A stretch of 64,000 nt of DNA from Ectopseudomonas mendocina (GTDB lineage: Bacteria > Pseudomonadota > Gammaproteobacteria > Pseudomonadales > Pseudomonadaceae). The DNA lies in the NCBI RefSeq assembly GCF_007049795.1, contig NZ_SCFY01000015.1:95903-159902 (forward strand), given 5' to 3'. This document shows, in pieces, positions 10,248 to 21,466 of this stretch (within the stretch, counting starts at the first letter, position 1; each line of letters begins with the position of its first letter). Position numbers and translations under genes: made by a program. A model generated the notes under the pieces. The model was not told the origin of the DNA and searched no databases. It was given only the letters and a program-made list of their open reading frames with translations.

Positions 10248-11207
10248 CTAGGAGGGCGTACTTCCGGCCGGGTCAACCGGGGGGCTTGGTGGAGCGGTCT
10301 GCGGTGCGCTCTGTACCGGGGCGTCCGACGCTGGCATACGATCCAGGCGCAGGGTCGCACGGCGATTCTTGGCGCGATTGGCTTCGTTGTTGTTCGGCAC
10401 CAGCGGGTAGCGCTCGCCGTGAAAGCGCATGGTGATCTGCTCGGCCGGTATGCCGCCGGCTACCAGATACTCCTGCACGGCCAGCGCGCGGCGGCGTGAC
10501 AGGTCACGATTGGTCAGCCGATTGCCGCTGTTGTCGGCATGGCCGTCGATCTGGAAGCTGTTGATGGTGGGGTCAGCCTTGACGAAGTCGAGGACGATAT
10601 CGAGCTTGGCCTTGGCCATCGGATCGAGATCGATGCCGCCACCGGGAAAGCCGATCTGCGCCTGGCGAATCTGATCGAAATTGACCGGCAGCAGCTTGGC
10701 GGTACAGGCCTGGTAATCATCATATGCCTTGTGAAACTTGACCGGCAGCAGCCGCACTTCCAGGTTATCGCCACCATTGAGCGTGCGATGACGCACCACC
10801 GGGCTGCGCCCTTCGAGCAAGCCGGTTAGCAGGCGCGAGCCCTGCTCCTGCGAGCTGTTGAACGGCACGTCACCATTACCGACGCTGACCACCCCCAGGT
10901 TGATATCGCCGCGCCCTGGCTGCCAGGGCGCCGCTGCAGCGAGCAAGGTCGCCGACCCCGCGCCCATCCAGCGCTCACGCGCCTTGAGGCGGAAGGTGAC
11001 CTGCTCGCCGGCACGGCGCACGAACTCGCCACTGCCGAAATTGCTGATCGGCTGGCTCAGGCGACATTCGAACTGATCCCCCTCGACCGTCCACTCCACC
11101 TTCTCCAGCCGCGTCTGGAAGCTGATGGCATGCGCTGGCAGGCACAAGGGCATGCCAACCAGCAGGCTGATCAGAAGGAAATTGGGCGCACGCACGACAG
11201 GCTCCAC
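10248..11207 (-). CDS. motY: Sodium-type flagellar motor protein MotY (OmpA-like)
   Basis: A 319-residue periplasmic protein. A signal peptide (about residues 1-28, ending PAHA) precedes the MotY N-terminal domain (ISFQTRLEKVEWTVEG, FECRLSQPISNFGSGEFVRRAG). The C-terminal half is an OmpA/Pal peptidoglycan-binding domain (FQIDGHADNSGNRLTNRDLSRRRALAV, then NRAKNRRATLRL). In Pseudomonas MotY forms the flagellar T ring that recruits the MotCD stators. The tail is Pro/Ser-rich. The gene position next to argG and pyrC matches motY of P. aeruginosa. Confidence 0.9.
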   Translation of the reverse strand: MEPVVRAPNFLLISLLVGMPLCLPAHAISFQTRLEKVEWTVEGDQFECRLSQPISNFGSGEFVRRAGEQVTFRLKARERWMGAGSATLLAAAAPWQPGRGDINLGVVSVGNGDVPFNSSQEQGSRLLTGLLEGRSPVVRHRTLNGGDNLEVRLLPVKFHKAYDDYQACTAKLLPVNFDQIRQAQIGFPGGGIDLDPMAKAKLDIVLDFVKADPTINSFQIDGHADNSGNRLTNRDLSRRRALAVQEYLVAGGIPAEQITMRFHGERYPLVPNNNEANRAKNRRATLRLDRMPASDAPVQSAPQTAPPSPPVDPAGSTPS

Positions 11208-11348
11208 GGCGGTTCACGGCATTCTCACGGGGTATCGGTCAGGCGCGCGGAAACTTGACACCCTGCGTGCGATTGTCGCGTCGGCGCGAGCGCGAACAGG
11301 CGCTTTTCAGTTACCATGCGGCCACGTTTTACCCGCCTGGAAGCCTCC

Positions 11349-12395
11349 ATGTCCGACCGCCTGACTCTCCTGCGTCCCGATGACTGGCACATTCACCTGC
11401 GCGACGGCGCGGTGCTGCCACACACCGTCGGCGATGCCGCGCGCACTTTCGGCCGCGCCATCATCATGCCCAACCTAGTACCGCCGGTACGCAATGCCGC
11501 CGAGGCCGATGCCTATCGTCAGCGTATTCTCGCTGCACGCCCAGCAGGCAGCCGCTTCGAGCCGCTGATGGTGCTCTACCTCACCGACAACACCAGCCCC
11601 GAGGACGTGCGTGCGGCCAAGGCCAGCGGTTTCGTGCATGCCGCCAAGCTCTATCCGGCCGGCGCCACCACCAATTCCGACTCGGGCGTCACCAGCATCG
11701 ACAAGATCTTCCCGGCCCTCGAAGCCATGGCCGAAGTCGGCATGCTGCTGCTGGTGCATGGCGAAGTGACTCGCGCCGAGATCGACGTGTTCGACCGCGA
11801 GAAAGCCTTCATCGACGAGCACCTCACCCGTGTGGTCGAGCGCGTCCCCACACTGAAGGTAGTGTTCGAGCACATCACCACCCGTGACGCCGTGCAGTTC
11901 GTCGAGGCCACCTCGGCCAACGTCGGCGCCACCATCACCGCGCATCACCTGCTGTACAACCGCAACCACATGCTGGTCGGCGGTATTCGCCCACACTTCT
12001 ATTGCCTACCGATTCTCAAGCGCAACGTGCACCAGGAGGCCCTGCTCGACGCCGCCACCAGTGGCAACGTCAAATTCTTCCTCGGCACCGACTCGGCACC
12101 GCACGTCAAGCATGCCAAGGAAGCCGCCTGCGGCTGCGCCGGCTGCTACACCGCCTATGCGGCCATCGAGCTGTATGCCGAAGCCTTCGAACAGCGCAAC
12201 GCGCTGGACAAGCTGGAAGCCTTCGCCAGCTTCCACGGCCCGGACTTCTACGGCATGCCGCGCAACAGCGACAGCATCACCCTGGTGCGCGAAGAGTGGA
12301 CCGTACCGGCCACCCTGCCGCTGGGCGACAACAGCGTCGTGCCGCTGCGCGCTGGTGAAACCCTGCGCTGGAAATTGCTGGAGGCTCAGGCGTGA
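11349..12395 (+). CDS. pyrC: Dihydroorotase
   Basis: Zinc enzyme that cyclises carbamoyl aspartate to dihydroorotate in pyrimidine synthesis. It is 348 residues, the class II (E. coli-type) length. Metal-binding His14 and His16 lie in [10 protein letters not shown], the carbamylated Lys100 in [14 protein letters not shown], and further ligands in LVHGEV and EHITTRD; the catalytic Asp is in GTDSAPH. The frame is open from 11316, but the ATG at 11349 gives the family N terminus [14 protein letters not shown]. The stop overlaps the GTG start of rnt. Confidence 0.97.
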   Translation: MSDRLTLLRPDDWHIHLRDGAVLPHTVGDAARTFGRAIIMPNLVPPVRNAAEADAYRQRILAARPAGSRFEPLMVLYLTDNTSPEDVRAAKASGFVHAAKLYPAGATTNSDSGVTSIDKIFPALEAMAEVGMLLLVHGEVTRAEIDVFDREKAFIDEHLTRVVERVPTLKVVFEHITTRDAVQFVEATSANVGATITAHHLLYNRNHMLVGGIRPHFYCLPILKRNVHQEALLDAATSGNVKFFLGTDSAPHVKHAKEAACGCAGCYTAYAAIELYAEAFEQRNALDKLEAFASFHGPDFYGMPRNSDSITLVREEWTVPATLPLGDNSVVPLRAGETLRWKLLEAQA

Positions 12396-13066
12396 GCGAA
12401 GACAACTACGACGACGAACTCGAGCCGAGCCTGCCGTCCGGCCCGCGCACGCCCATGGCAGCGCGCTTTCGCGGTTATCTGCCGGTTGTGGTGGATGTGG
12501 AGACCGGCGGCTTCAACAGTGCCACCGATGCCCTGCTGGAAATCGCCGCGACCACCATCGCCATGGACGAGAGCGGCTTTCTCTACCCGGATCACACCCA
12601 CTTCTTCCGCATCGAGCCCTTCGAAGGCGCCAACATCGAACAAGCCGCTCTGGAATTCACCGGCATCAAGCTCGATCACCCGTTGCGTATGGCAGTGAGC
12701 GAAGAGCACGCGCTAGGCGAAATCTTCAAGGGCCTGCGCAAGTCGATAAAATCGGCCGGCTGCAAGCGCGCGATCCTGGTCGGCCATAACAGCAGCTTCG
12801 ATCTCGGTTTCCTCAATGCTGCGGTGGCACGGTGCGGTATCAAGCGCAATCCCTTCCACCCCTTCTCCAGCTTCGACACCGCTACCCTCGCCGGTCTCGC
12901 TTATGGCCAGACCGTGCTGGCCAAAGCCTGCCAGACCGCTGGTATCGAGTTCGACGGCAAAGAAGCGCACTCGGCGCGCTACGACACCGAGAAGACCGCT
13001 GAGCTGTTCTGCGGCATCGTCAATCGCTGGAAGGAAATGGGCGGCTGGGACGAGTTCGATCAGTAA
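12392..13066 (+). CDS. rnt: Ribonuclease T
   Basis: 3'-5' exoribonuclease that trims tRNA CCA ends and matures stable RNAs. The 224-residue DEDDh exonuclease shows Asp35 and Glu37 in [22 protein letters not shown] in the middle, and the final His/Asp in [14 protein letters not shown]. It starts with GTG in a GTGA overlap with the pyrC stop, so translation is probably coupled. A strong terminator follows. Confidence 0.96.
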   Translation: MSEDNYDDELEPSLPSGPRTPMAARFRGYLPVVVDVETGGFNSATDALLEIAATTIAMDESGFLYPDHTHFFRIEPFEGANIEQAALEFTGIKLDHPLRMAVSEEHALGEIFKGLRKSIKSAGCKRAILVGHNSSFDLGFLNAAVARCGIKRNPFHPFSSFDTATLAGLAYGQTVLAKACQTAGIEFDGKEAHSARYDTEKTAELFCGIVNRWKEMGGWDEFDQ

Positions 13067-13086
13067 CACGCAATCTCTCGCGTACA

Positions 13087-13116
13087 TTAAAAAACCGGCC
13101 CAGGCCGGTTTTTTAA
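13087..13116 (+). terminator. Rho-independent terminator after rnt
   Basis: An A-run/GC stem/T-run palindrome: 13089-13100 is the exact complement of 13103-13114. The U run can act in both directions, but only rnt ends here. Confidence 0.85.
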
Positions 13117-13175
13117 TGTCTGGCCAACGGCCGAAAACCGTTCGTCAGGCACTGCGAGCATTCGCAATAGATCTT

Positions 13176-13200
13176 TGACAAGCATTCTCATTAACATTAG
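13176..13200 (+). promoter_or_regulatory. Fur-box-like sequence upstream of bfd
   Basis: The A+T-rich stretch AAGCATTCTCATTAACATT (within 13180-13198) resembles the Fur/iron-box pattern of repeated NATA/T-AT units and lies 45-65 bases before the bfd start. bfd is classically repressed by Fur under iron-rich conditions, so the assignment combines sequence likeness and gene identity. Confidence 0.5.
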
Positions 13201-13242
13201 TATCCGACCCATCGAACAGGACCATCAAGACGAGCCTTGCTT

Positions 13243-13461
13243 ATGTACGTCTGCCTCTGTGAAGGTGTCACCGATACTCAAATCCGCGATGCGGTCTACG
13301 AGGGCTGCTGCAGCTATCGTGAAGTACGCGGCACGCTTGGCATCGCCAGCCAGTGCGGCAAATGCGCTTGCCTGGCCAAGCAGGTCGTGCGCGAAACCAT
13401 CGCCGAAGTGCAAAGCAGCCAAGCCTCGCTGACCTACCCTGCAGGTTTCGTCGCAGCCTGA
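13243..13461 (+). CDS. bfd: Bacterioferritin-associated ferredoxin
   Basis: A 72-residue [2Fe-2S] protein that reduces and releases iron from bacterioferritin (BfrB). The cluster ligands are Cys4, Cys6, Cys38 and Cys41 in the family order C-x-C...C-x2-C (MYVCLCEGVT, QCGKCAC). The ATG at 13243 gives the family N terminus; one two codons earlier is less likely. A Fur-like box precedes it and a terminator follows. The usual neighbour bfrB is not present here. Confidence 0.96.
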   Translation: MYVCLCEGVTDTQIRDAVYEGCCSYREVRGTLGIASQCGKCACLAKQVVRETIAEVQSSQASLTYPAGFVAA

Positions 13462-13479
13462 AACACGCCCCCGAAAATG

Positions 13480-13510
13480 AAAAAACCGGATCTCAGCATC
13501 CGGTTTTTTT
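13480..13510 (+). terminator. Rho-independent terminator after bfd
   Basis: The 11-base arms 13480-13490 and 13499-13509 are perfect complements around an 8-base loop, with an eight-T run. It also faces the convergent DUF5064 gene. Confidence 0.85.
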
Positions 13511-13532
13511 TCGTCCTCGAACAGCCTTAGGG

Positions 13533-13904
13533 TTACGCCAGGCCGTCGCGCTCCAAGTGGTCGAGGTCCACTGCTTCACCCGGCTTGGCGTGCAGCTTGG
13601 CGCGAATGTCCTCGAAGATCGCATCGTATTCGGCATGCGCCCGCATGATCGGGCTGTGATTGGGCGGCAAGCCATGCTTGACCGTCAGCCGTGAAATCAC
13701 GCTGGCGAAGTTGAATGCGGTATCGCGATGCATCTCAAAGACTTCTTCGAACGCCTTGCCGTCGATCTCGCCTACCAGGCGTCCGTGCAGCATGGGCCCC
13801 TCCTGCGGGTCCTCACGCACTTCATAGTAGAAATCGATGCTGTAACCGGGTTGACCGCTCTGGCCAGGAGGATTGCTGCGATGCAGATGGCCGGGTTCGA
13901 ACAT
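13533..13904 (-). CDS. DUF5064 family protein
   Basis: A 123-residue soluble protein starting MFEPGHLHRSNPPGQSGQPG, with IDFYYEVREDPQEGPMLHGRLVGEIDGK, which resembles the small Pseudomonas DUF5064 family. The start at 13904 has AAGGA just upstream; an earlier Met adds 11 unlikely residues. No catalytic motif can be seen. Function unknown. Confidence 0.75.
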   Translation of the reverse strand: MFEPGHLHRSNPPGQSGQPGYSIDFYYEVREDPQEGPMLHGRLVGEIDGKAFEEVFEMHRDTAFNFASVISRLTVKHGLPPNHSPIMRAHAEYDAIFEDIRAKLHAKPGEAVDLDHLERDGLA

Positions 13905-13994
13905 GGGTTCATTCCTTTGTCTTGATGCTGCGCGCACCCGGACGGGCGTATCCGCAGAGTCTAGCCCGCGACCCGCAGCCCTGCATGCATCATT

Positions 13995-14312
13995 TCAGTG
14001 CAAAGCCGAACTACCTGCCCTCTCCTGTACCAGCACCCAGGGCGCCACCACCACCGCCCACAGTTGCGGATCACGCGTGAGCAGATCTTCGGCACGTGAA
14101 TCTTCGAACTTGCACAGCAGGCCTTGGTTCATCCATTGCGCAACGCGAGCCTGATCGTTCTCGGCCACGGCCTGCGCGACCGCCACCAGATCCTGATTGC
14201 CCTCGACCCAGAGCAGCGCGCCACGAGCGAAGAATGGCTGCAGTTCCTGCCAGCGAATCGGCGCTGTCTCGCCGAGCAGCTTGGCATAGAGGGTGCTAGA
14301 TTGATCCGTCAT
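13995..14312 (-). CDS. DUF2288 family protein
   Basis: A 105-residue protein with the DUF2288 pattern: LYAKLLGETAPIRWQELQPFF, GALLWVEGNQDLVAVA, and the C-terminal DPQLWAVVVAPWVLVQER. It is compact and soluble with no known reaction. It lies between the DUF5064 gene and the divergent braC. Confidence 0.8.
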   Translation of the reverse strand: MTDQSSTLYAKLLGETAPIRWQELQPFFARGALLWVEGNQDLVAVAQAVAENDQARVAQWMNQGLLCKFEDSRAEDLLTRDPQLWAVVVAPWVLVQERAGSSALH

Positions 14313-14606
14313 GGTGTGTCCCGTGTCGATGACTTTGAATGGTGGCGCGCAATGATAGCGCCGGCGGCATCCCAGGCAACCGCACGACGTTCAGCAGCCA
14401 GCCCAGGCCACGCCGTATTTCTATACATTCCTTGCAATTTAGCGACACCCCCGTGTTTCGCCTCCAACTGCCGGCTTTTCAAGGCGCAAATGCGCGCTCT
14501 ACACTGTTCCGGTACAGTTGCCGGAGGCACTACCGGGGTTACAGACCCGGTTCTGCAGCTTCGGCCGCAAGAACTACAACAACGAAAACATAAGAGTGGA
14601 GCACTC

Positions 14607-15725
14607 ATGAACAAGGCTAAGCAGATTTCCAAGCTGTTCGCGGCAATGGCACTGGCGGGGGCGGCCAGTTATTCGATGGCAGCCGACAACATCAAGATCG
14701 CCCTGGCTGGCCCGGTAACCGGCGCAGTTGCCCAGTACGGCGAAATGCAGTTCATCGGCGCCAAGATGGCCATCGAGCAGATCAACAAGGCTGGCGGCGT
14801 GAATGGCGCCCAGCTCGAAGGCGTGGTCTACGACGACGCCTGCGATCCCAAGCAGGCCGTTGCCGTGGCAAACAAGATCGTCAACGACGGCGTCAAGTTC
14901 GTGGTTGGCCACCTGTGCTCCAGCTCCACTCAGCCGGCCTCGGACATCTACGAAGACGAAGGCATCCTGATGATCACCGCGGCCTCCACCAGCCCGGACA
15001 TCACCGCTCGCGGTTACGAACTGGTGTTCCGCACCATCGGTCTTGACAGCCTGCAAGGCCCGACCGCAGGCAACTTCATCGCTGACCACATCAAGCCGAA
15101 GACCGTTGCCGTCATCCACGACAAGCAGCAGTACGGTGAAGGCATCGCCACTGCAGTCAAGCAGACTCTGGAAAGCAAAGGCGTGAAGGTTTCCCTGTTC
15201 GAAGGCATCAACGCCGGCGACAAGGACTTCTCCGCACTGATCGCCAAGCTCAATCAAGCGGGCGTCGATTTCGTCTACTACGGCGGCTACCACCCGGAAC
15301 TGGGCCTGCTGCTGCGCCAGACCAAAGAGCGCGGCCTTAACGTCAAGTTCATGGGTCCGGAAGGCGTCGGCAACTCCGAAATCTCCGCCATTGCCGGCCC
15401 GGCTTCCGAAGGTCTGCTGGTAACCCTGCCGAAGTCCTTCGACCAGGATCCGAAGAACCAGGCGCTGGTAGAAGCCTTCAAGGCCAAGAACGAAGACTCG
15501 AGCGGTCCGTTCGTGTTCCCGGCCTACGCTGCTGTTCAGGTGATCGCCGAAGGCATCGAGAAAGCCGGCGACACCGATACCGCCAAGGTAGCAGCTGCGC
15601 TGCGCTCCAACAGCTTCGACACTCCCACCGGTACCCTGGCCTTCGACGAGAAGGGCGACCTGAAGGACTTCAGCTTCGTGGTGTACGAGTGGCACCAAGA
15701 CGGCACCAAGTCCGAAGCCAAGTAA
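14607..15725 (+). CDS. braC: Branched-chain amino acid ABC transporter, periplasmic binding protein
   Basis: Binds leucine, isoleucine and valine in the periplasm and delivers them to BraDEFG. It is 372 residues. A signal peptide (residues 1-26, ending SMAADNI) precedes the LIV-BP fold, with typical AQYGEMQFIGAKMAIEQINKAGGV and GHLCSSSTQPASDIYEDEG segments. The frame is open far upstream (to 14124), but only the ATG at 14607 gives the signal peptide, and GTGGAG lies upstream. A strong terminator between braC and braD probably gives extra binding protein relative to the permease. Confidence 0.95.
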   Translation: MNKAKQISKLFAAMALAGAASYSMAADNIKIALAGPVTGAVAQYGEMQFIGAKMAIEQINKAGGVNGAQLEGVVYDDACDPKQAVAVANKIVNDGVKFVVGHLCSSSTQPASDIYEDEGILMITAASTSPDITARGYELVFRTIGLDSLQGPTAGNFIADHIKPKTVAVIHDKQQYGEGIATAVKQTLESKGVKVSLFEGINAGDKDFSALIAKLNQAGVDFVYYGGYHPELGLLLRQTKERGLNVKFMGPEGVGNSEISAIAGPASEGLLVTLPKSFDQDPKNQALVEAFKAKNEDSSGPFVFPAYAAVQVIAEGIEKAGDTDTAKVAAALRSNSFDTPTGTLAFDEKGDLKDFSFVVYEWHQDGTKSEAK

Positions 15726-15741
15726 GCTTCCCGTCTGAGCC

Positions 15742-15774
15742 AAAGCCCACTGCGCGAGCAGTGGGCTTTGTTTA
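15742..15774 (+). terminator. Intra-operon terminator between braC and braD
   Basis: A 12-bp perfect stem (15742-15753 with 15758-15769) with loop GCGA, followed by TGTTT. Partial read-through here would set a high binding-protein to permease ratio, common for ABC importers. Confidence 0.85.
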
Positions 15775-15841
15775 TTAGAAGAATTCCGGCCTCGCGCTGC
15801 GCCACAAGCGCCGCTTTACGCAAGCGCCCAGGAGTTAGGCA

Positions 15842-16761
<920 letters not shown>

Positions 16762-16765
<4 letters not shown>

Positions 16766-18033
16766 GCACCGCCATTACCAAGAATCTCAAATCCGCGATT
16801 TTCAGCGCCCTGCTGGTGCTGATCATCTCCTACCCGGTTCTGGGCCTGAAACTCTCCACCGTCGGCATCAGCCTGCGCGTGGAAGGCGCCACCGCCTTCG
16901 AACTCTGGTGTATCGGCGGCGCTGCTACGCTGATTTTCCTTTGGCAATTGCTGCGCGACCGGCTGACCCCGGCCTGGGCCAAGCAGCCCAAACTGCCCAG
17001 CGGTTCCGGTGAGATCGGTAACTTCCTCACCCTGCCTTCCACCCAGCGCTGGATCATTCTGGCGATGGTCATGGTGGCACTGGTTTGGCCGTTCTTCGCC
17101 AGCCGCGGTTCGGTGGATATCGCCACGCTCATCCTGATCTACGTGATGCTCGGCCTCGGCCTGAACATCGTGGTCGGTCTGGCCGGTCTGCTCGACCTGG
17201 GTTACGTCGGTTTCTACGCCGTAGGCGCCTACAGCTACGCGATCCTGGCTCACTACTTCGGCCTGGGCTTCTGGATCTGCCTGCCGCTGGCCGGCATGAT
17301 GGCGGCGCTGTTCGGCTTCCTGCTGGGCTTCCCGGTACTACGCCTGCGCGGTGACTACCTGGCCATCGTGACCCTCGGTTTCGGCGAGATCATCCGTATC
17401 CTGCTGCGCAACCTCACCGAGTACACCGGCGGCCCCAACGGCCTGAGCATCGCCAACGAGAACAAACCGACCCTGTTCGGTCTGTCCTTCGAGCGCCGTG
17501 TGCCGGCCGATATGCCGACCTTTCATGGCTACTTCGAAATCGCCTACAACTCGCAGTACAAGGTGATCTTCCTCTATCTGATCGCCCTGCTGCTGGTGCT
17601 GCTGACCCTGTTTCTGGTCAACCGCCTGCTGCGTATGCCGATCGGCCGTGCCTGGGAAGCGCTGCGTGAAGACGAGATTGCCTGCCGTGCGCTGGGCCTG
17701 AACCCGACCGTGATCAAGCTCTCGGCCTTCACCATCGGTGCCAGCCTGGCCGGTTTCGCCGGCAGCTTCTTCGCTGCCCGTCAGGGCCTGGTGACGCCGG
17801 AGTCGTTCACCTTCATCGAGTCGGCGATGATCCTCGCCATCGTGGTGCTGGGTGGCATGGGCTCGCAGCTGGGCGTGATACTCGCGGCCATCATCATGGT
17901 GATGCTGCAAGAGATGCGTGAGCTGAGCGAGTACCGCATGCTGTTCTTCGGTCTGGTCATGATTTTCATGATGATCTGGCGCCCGCAAGGGTTGCTGCCG
18001 ATGCAACGTCCCCACCTGGAGCTGAAGCGATGA
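16762..18033 (+). CDS. braE: Branched-chain amino acid ABC transporter, permease (LivM type)
   Basis: Second permease of the importer, 423 residues. The N-terminal ~110 residues carry two or three membrane segments and are longer than in short LivM proteins. The conserved core follows: [44 protein letters not shown], and the coupling loop [26 protein letters not shown] overlaps join it to braD and braF. Confidence 0.96.
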
Positions 18034-18797
18034 GCCGCACGATTCTCGAAGTAAGCGGCCTGTCCATGCGTTTCGGCGGCCTGCTGGCCGTGAACGGGGT
18101 GGGCCTGAACGTCAAGGAAAAGCAGGTGGTCTCTATGATCGGCCCGAATGGTGCCGGCAAGACCACCGTCTTCAACTGCCTGACCGGCTTCTATCAGCCG
18201 AGCTCCGGCAGCATCCGCCTAAATGGCGAAGCGATCGAAGGCCTGCCTGGCCACAAGATCGCCCGCAAGGGCGTGGTACGGACCTTCCAGAACGTACGTC
18301 TGTTCAAGGACATGACGGCGGTGGAAAACCTGCTGGTGGCCCAGCATCGCCACCTCAACACCGGCTACCTGGCCGGCCTGTTCAAGACCCCGGGGTTTCG
18401 CCGCAGCGAACGCGAGGCCATGGACTTCGCCGCCTACTGGCTGGAACAGGTCAACCTGGTGGACTTCGCCAACCGTAGCGCCGGCACCCTGGCCTATGGT
18501 CAGCAGCGTCGCCTGGAAATCGCCCGCTGCATGATGACGCGCCCGAGCATCCTCATGCTCGACGAGCCGGCCGCCGGTCTCAACCCGCGTGAAACCGAAG
18601 ACCTGAAAGCGCTGATCAGCGTGCTGCGTGACGAGCACAATGTCACCGTGCTGCTGATCGAGCACGACATGAAGCTGGTGATGAGCATTTCCGACCACAT
18701 CTACGTGATCAACCAGGGCACTCCCCTGGCCGACGGCACGCCGGACGATATCCGCAACAACCCGGACGTGATCAAAGCCTATCTGGGGGAGGCGTAA
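18030..18797 (+). CDS. braF: Branched-chain amino acid ABC transporter, ATPase (LivG type)
   Basis: Cytoplasmic ATPase of the importer, 255 residues. Walker [10 protein letters not shown] is at residues ~38-46, a LivG-type signature with [12 protein letters not shown], Walker [14 protein letters not shown], and the switch His in LLIEHDM. Overlaps braE by 4 bases. Confidence 0.96.
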   Translation: MSRTILEVSGLSMRFGGLLAVNGVGLNVKEKQVVSMIGPNGAGKTTVFNCLTGFYQPSSGSIRLNGEAIEGLPGHKIARKGVVRTFQNVRLFKDMTAVENLLVAQHRHLNTGYLAGLFKTPGFRRSEREAMDFAAYWLEQVNLVDFANRSAGTLAYGQQRRLEIARCMMTRPSILMLDEPAAGLNPRETEDLKALISVLRDEHNVTVLLIEHDMKLVMSISDHIYVINQGTPLADGTPDDIRNNPDVIKAYLGEA

Positions 18798-18800
18798 TCC

Positions 18801-19502
18801 ATGCTCAGCTTCAACAACGTCTCAACCTTCTACGGCAAGATCCAGGCGCTGCACGATGTAAGCATCGAAGTGCAGAAAGGCGAGATCGTCACCCTGATCG
18901 GCGCCAACGGTGCCGGCAAGTCGACCCTGCTGATGACCCTGTGCGGCAACCCGCGCGCCACCAGTGGCAGCATCCGTTACATGGGTGAAGAGCTGGTGGG
19001 CATGGACACCCCGGAGATCATGCGCAAGAGCATCGCCATCGTGCCGGAAGGCCGTCGCGTGTTCGCCCGTCTGACCGTCGAGGAAAACCTGGCCATGGGC
19101 GGCTTCTTCGGTGACAAGGCGGACAATCAGGAGCAACTGGACAAGGTCCTGCACCTGTTCCCGCGCCTGAAGGAACGCTTCGCCCAGCGCGCCGGCACCA
19201 TGAGTGGTGGCGAGCAGCAAATGCTCGCCATCGGTCGTGCGCTGATGAGCAAGCCCAACCTGCTGCTGCTCGACGAGCCCTCACTGGGTCTGGCGCCGAT
19301 CATCATCCAGCAGATCTTCGACATCATCGAGCAACTGCGCAAAGACGGCGTGACCGTGTTCCTGGTCGAGCAGAACGCCAACCAGGCGCTGAAGCTGGCC
19401 GATCGCGGTTATGTGCTGGAGAACGGCCATATCGTCATGCGCGGTAGCGGCGAAGAGCTGCTCAACGACCCCAAGGTACGCGACGCCTACCTTGGCGGCT
19501 AA
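18801..19502 (+). CDS. braG: Branched-chain amino acid ABC transporter, ATPase (LivF type)
   Basis: Second ATPase of the importer, 233 residues. Walker A GANGAGKST, the signature MSGGEQQMLAIGRALM, Walker B LLLLDEPSLGLAP and the switch region VFLVEQNANQAL are all present. It starts 3 bases after braF and ends the operon before a terminator. Confidence 0.96.
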   Translation: MLSFNNVSTFYGKIQALHDVSIEVQKGEIVTLIGANGAGKSTLLMTLCGNPRATSGSIRYMGEELVGMDTPEIMRKSIAIVPEGRRVFARLTVEENLAMGGFFGDKADNQEQLDKVLHLFPRLKERFAQRAGTMSGGEQQMLAIGRALMSKPNLLLLDEPSLGLAPIIIQQIFDIIEQLRKDGVTVFLVEQNANQALKLADRGYVLENGHIVMRGSGEELLNDPKVRDAYLGG

Positions 19503-19521
19503 GCGCACCCTGCGACATCGG

Positions 19522-19548
19522 AACCGCCCTTCGGGGCGGTTTCTTTTT
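19522..19548 (+). terminator. Terminator after braG
   Basis: AACCGCCC (19522-19529) pairs with GGGCGGTT (19534-19541) around a TTCG tetraloop, followed by TCTTTTT. Confidence 0.88.
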
Positions 19549-19580
19549 ATCCGTGGGAGTTCCACGGCCCGCATTGACTG

Positions 19581-19651
19581 GATCGCCCGCAAGCGGGCTC
19601 CTACAAACAACAAGACCACCGCCTCCTGTAGGAGCCGGCTTGCCGGCGATC
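19581..19651. repeat. Inverted pair of Pseudomonas REP elements
   Basis: Two copies of the genus REP motif lie head to head: GATCGCCCGCAAGCGGGC plus CTCCTACA at 19581-19605, and TGTAGGAGCCGGCTTGCCGG plus CGATC at 19627-19651. Each folds as a hairpin. They lie in the gap after braG. Confidence 0.85.
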
Positions 19652-19749
19652 ATGGTCTGCTGGCGAACTCTTAAGCGAATATTTCCACCCTCTTGCGTCA
19701 AATGTACCGGGTATTAGTCTCAACAACTCTGCCCTCACGAGCCCAGATC

Positions 19750-20610
19750 ATGCGCAAGCCTCTGCTCCTGCTATTGGCCATCACCCTGCTGCTGGGCGCG
19801 TGCAGCCGTGTCGGCCTGGCCTATCGCAACCTCGATTGGCTGATCCCGTGGAAGCTGGGCGACTACGTGGCGCTGACCAGCGAGCAGAGCGCCTGGCTCA
19901 AACCCCAGCTGCAAGAACATTTGGCCTGGCATTGCAGCGTCGAGCTGCCGCGCTATCTCGACTGGCTGCAACGCAGTCAGCAGGCACTGAGTAGCAGTGA
20001 CAGCGAGCTGATGGCCAGCCAGTTGGCCGACTTCGAACAAGCCATGCAGCGCATCGCTGTGGAAATAACCCCCAGCACCATCGAGCTGCTGCGCGGCCTC
20101 AGCCCGCGTCAGGTCGATCAGCTGTTGGCGGCCATCGACGAGCAAAACGCCAAGCTGCGTGAGGAGTTTCTCGAGCCGCCCGTGCAGGAGCAGATCAGCC
20201 GGCGCGCCGAGCGCATGGAGGAGCGCCTGCAACCCTGGTTCGGCACCTTGAACGCCGAGCAGCGCGAGCGGGTGCAGAGCTGGGCACAGGGCCTGGGCGA
20301 ACAGAACCAGGTCTGGCTGGAAAACCGCATGGCCTGGCAACAGGCGCTGCGTGAGGCGCTGGAAGTGCGCCGTGGCGACGACTTCGCTGCGCGCATGACC
20401 GCCCTGCTGCAACAGCGCGAGCGCTTCTACACCAGCGCCTACCAGGCCAGCGCCGATAAGAATCGTCAGGCCATGGCTGAGATGATCGTCGACCTGGTCG
20501 CCCAGGCTGACTCAAAACAGATGGCGCGAGCCGACAAGCGCCTGAAAAGCCTTCATGCCGATCTGGCTGCGCAGCAGTGCACAGCTGATCAGACAGTTGC
20601 GCGGCGCTAA
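19750..20610 (+). CDS. DUF6279-like lipoprotein
   Basis: A 286-residue predicted lipoprotein. The signal peptide ends in the lipobox LLLGAC (Cys17 is the lipid site). The mature part is almost wholly helical and rich in Gln, Glu, Arg and Ala, with the early motif YRNLDWLIPWKLGDYVALTS typical of the DUF6279 family. An upstream ATG at 19693 is less likely because it would bury the signal peptide. Function unknown; probably faces the periplasm. Confidence 0.82.
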   Translation: MRKPLLLLLAITLLLGACSRVGLAYRNLDWLIPWKLGDYVALTSEQSAWLKPQLQEHLAWHCSVELPRYLDWLQRSQQALSSSDSELMASQLADFEQAMQRIAVEITPSTIELLRGLSPRQVDQLLAAIDEQNAKLREEFLEPPVQEQISRRAERMEERLQPWFGTLNAEQRERVQSWAQGLGEQNQVWLENRMAWQQALREALEVRRGDDFAARMTALLQQRERFYTSAYQASADKNRQAMAEMIVDLVAQADSKQMARADKRLKSLHADLAAQQCTADQTVARR

Positions 20611-20629
20611 GCAGGCCTCGGAAGCGGGC

Positions 20630-21319
20630 TCAGAGCGCCGGCAAGCGCCAGTCGATGGGGCTCATGCCGTTCTGGCTGAGGAACTGATTGCAGCGGCTGA
20701 AGTGGCCATTGCCAATGAAGCCGCGATGCGCCGACAACGGTGACGGGTGCGGCGAGCGCAGCACCAGGTGCTTGGTCGGGTCGATCAGGCGCTGTTTGCC
20801 CTGGGCGTGACTGCCCCAGAGCAGGAACACCAGCTTGTCCTGATGCTCGCTGACCACTTCGATCACCCGGTCGGTAAAGAACTGCCATCCCTTGCCCGCA
20901 TGCGAGCCAGCGTTGGCGCGTTCCACTGTCAGTGAGGTGTTGAGCAGCAGCACGCCCTGATCGGCCCAGCTCTGCAGGTAACCATGGGCCGGGATGTCGA
21001 TATTGAGGTCGCGCTTGAGCTCCTTGTAGATATTCACCAGCGACGGCGGCGTCTGCACGCCCGGCTGCACGGAGAAGCACAGGCCATGGGCCTGACCGGG
21101 ACCGTGGTACGGGTCCTGGCCGATGATCACCACCTTGACCTGATCCAGCGGCGTGGAATTGAGCGCATTGAAGATCAGCGGGCCCGGTGGGTAGATCTCC
21201 TTGCCGGCCGCCTTTTCCGCCTGCAGGAACGCACGCAGTTCGCTCATGTAAGGCTTGTCGAACTCCTCACGCAGCGCGTGTTTCCAGCTGGCTTCGAGCT
21301 TGATGCGATCGTCGGTCAT
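20630..21319 (-). CDS. ung: Uracil-DNA glycosylase
   Basis: Removes uracil from DNA in base excision repair. It is 229 residues, family 1. Catalytic Asp69 lies in [17 protein letters not shown], followed by [11 protein letters not shown], and the C-terminal [17 protein letters not shown] loop that inserts into the minor groove. The Met at 21319 has AGGAA upstream on its strand; an upstream in-frame Met at 21382 adds 21 residues unlike the family. Confidence 0.97.
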   Translation of the reverse strand: MTDDRIKLEASWKHALREEFDKPYMSELRAFLQAEKAAGKEIYPPGPLIFNALNSTPLDQVKVVIIGQDPYHGPGQAHGLCFSVQPGVQTPPSLVNIYKELKRDLNIDIPAHGYLQSWADQGVLLLNTSLTVERANAGSHAGKGWQFFTDRVIEVVSEHQDKLVFLLWGSHAQGKQRLIDPTKHLVLRSPHPSPLSAHRGFIGNGHFSRCNQFLSQNGMSPIDWRLPAL

Positions 21320-21466
21320 GCGGTTTTCCTGCAGGGTCAAAACACGTGCAGGCACGCTAGTGAAGGGGGCCGGGCAAGTCAAGGCAACAGCTGTGCATCG
21401 GCTTTAGGCCAAGGCTCTGCTAGCATCTCAATACGCCGCTGCGGTTCCACGGAAGCCCCCGCCATC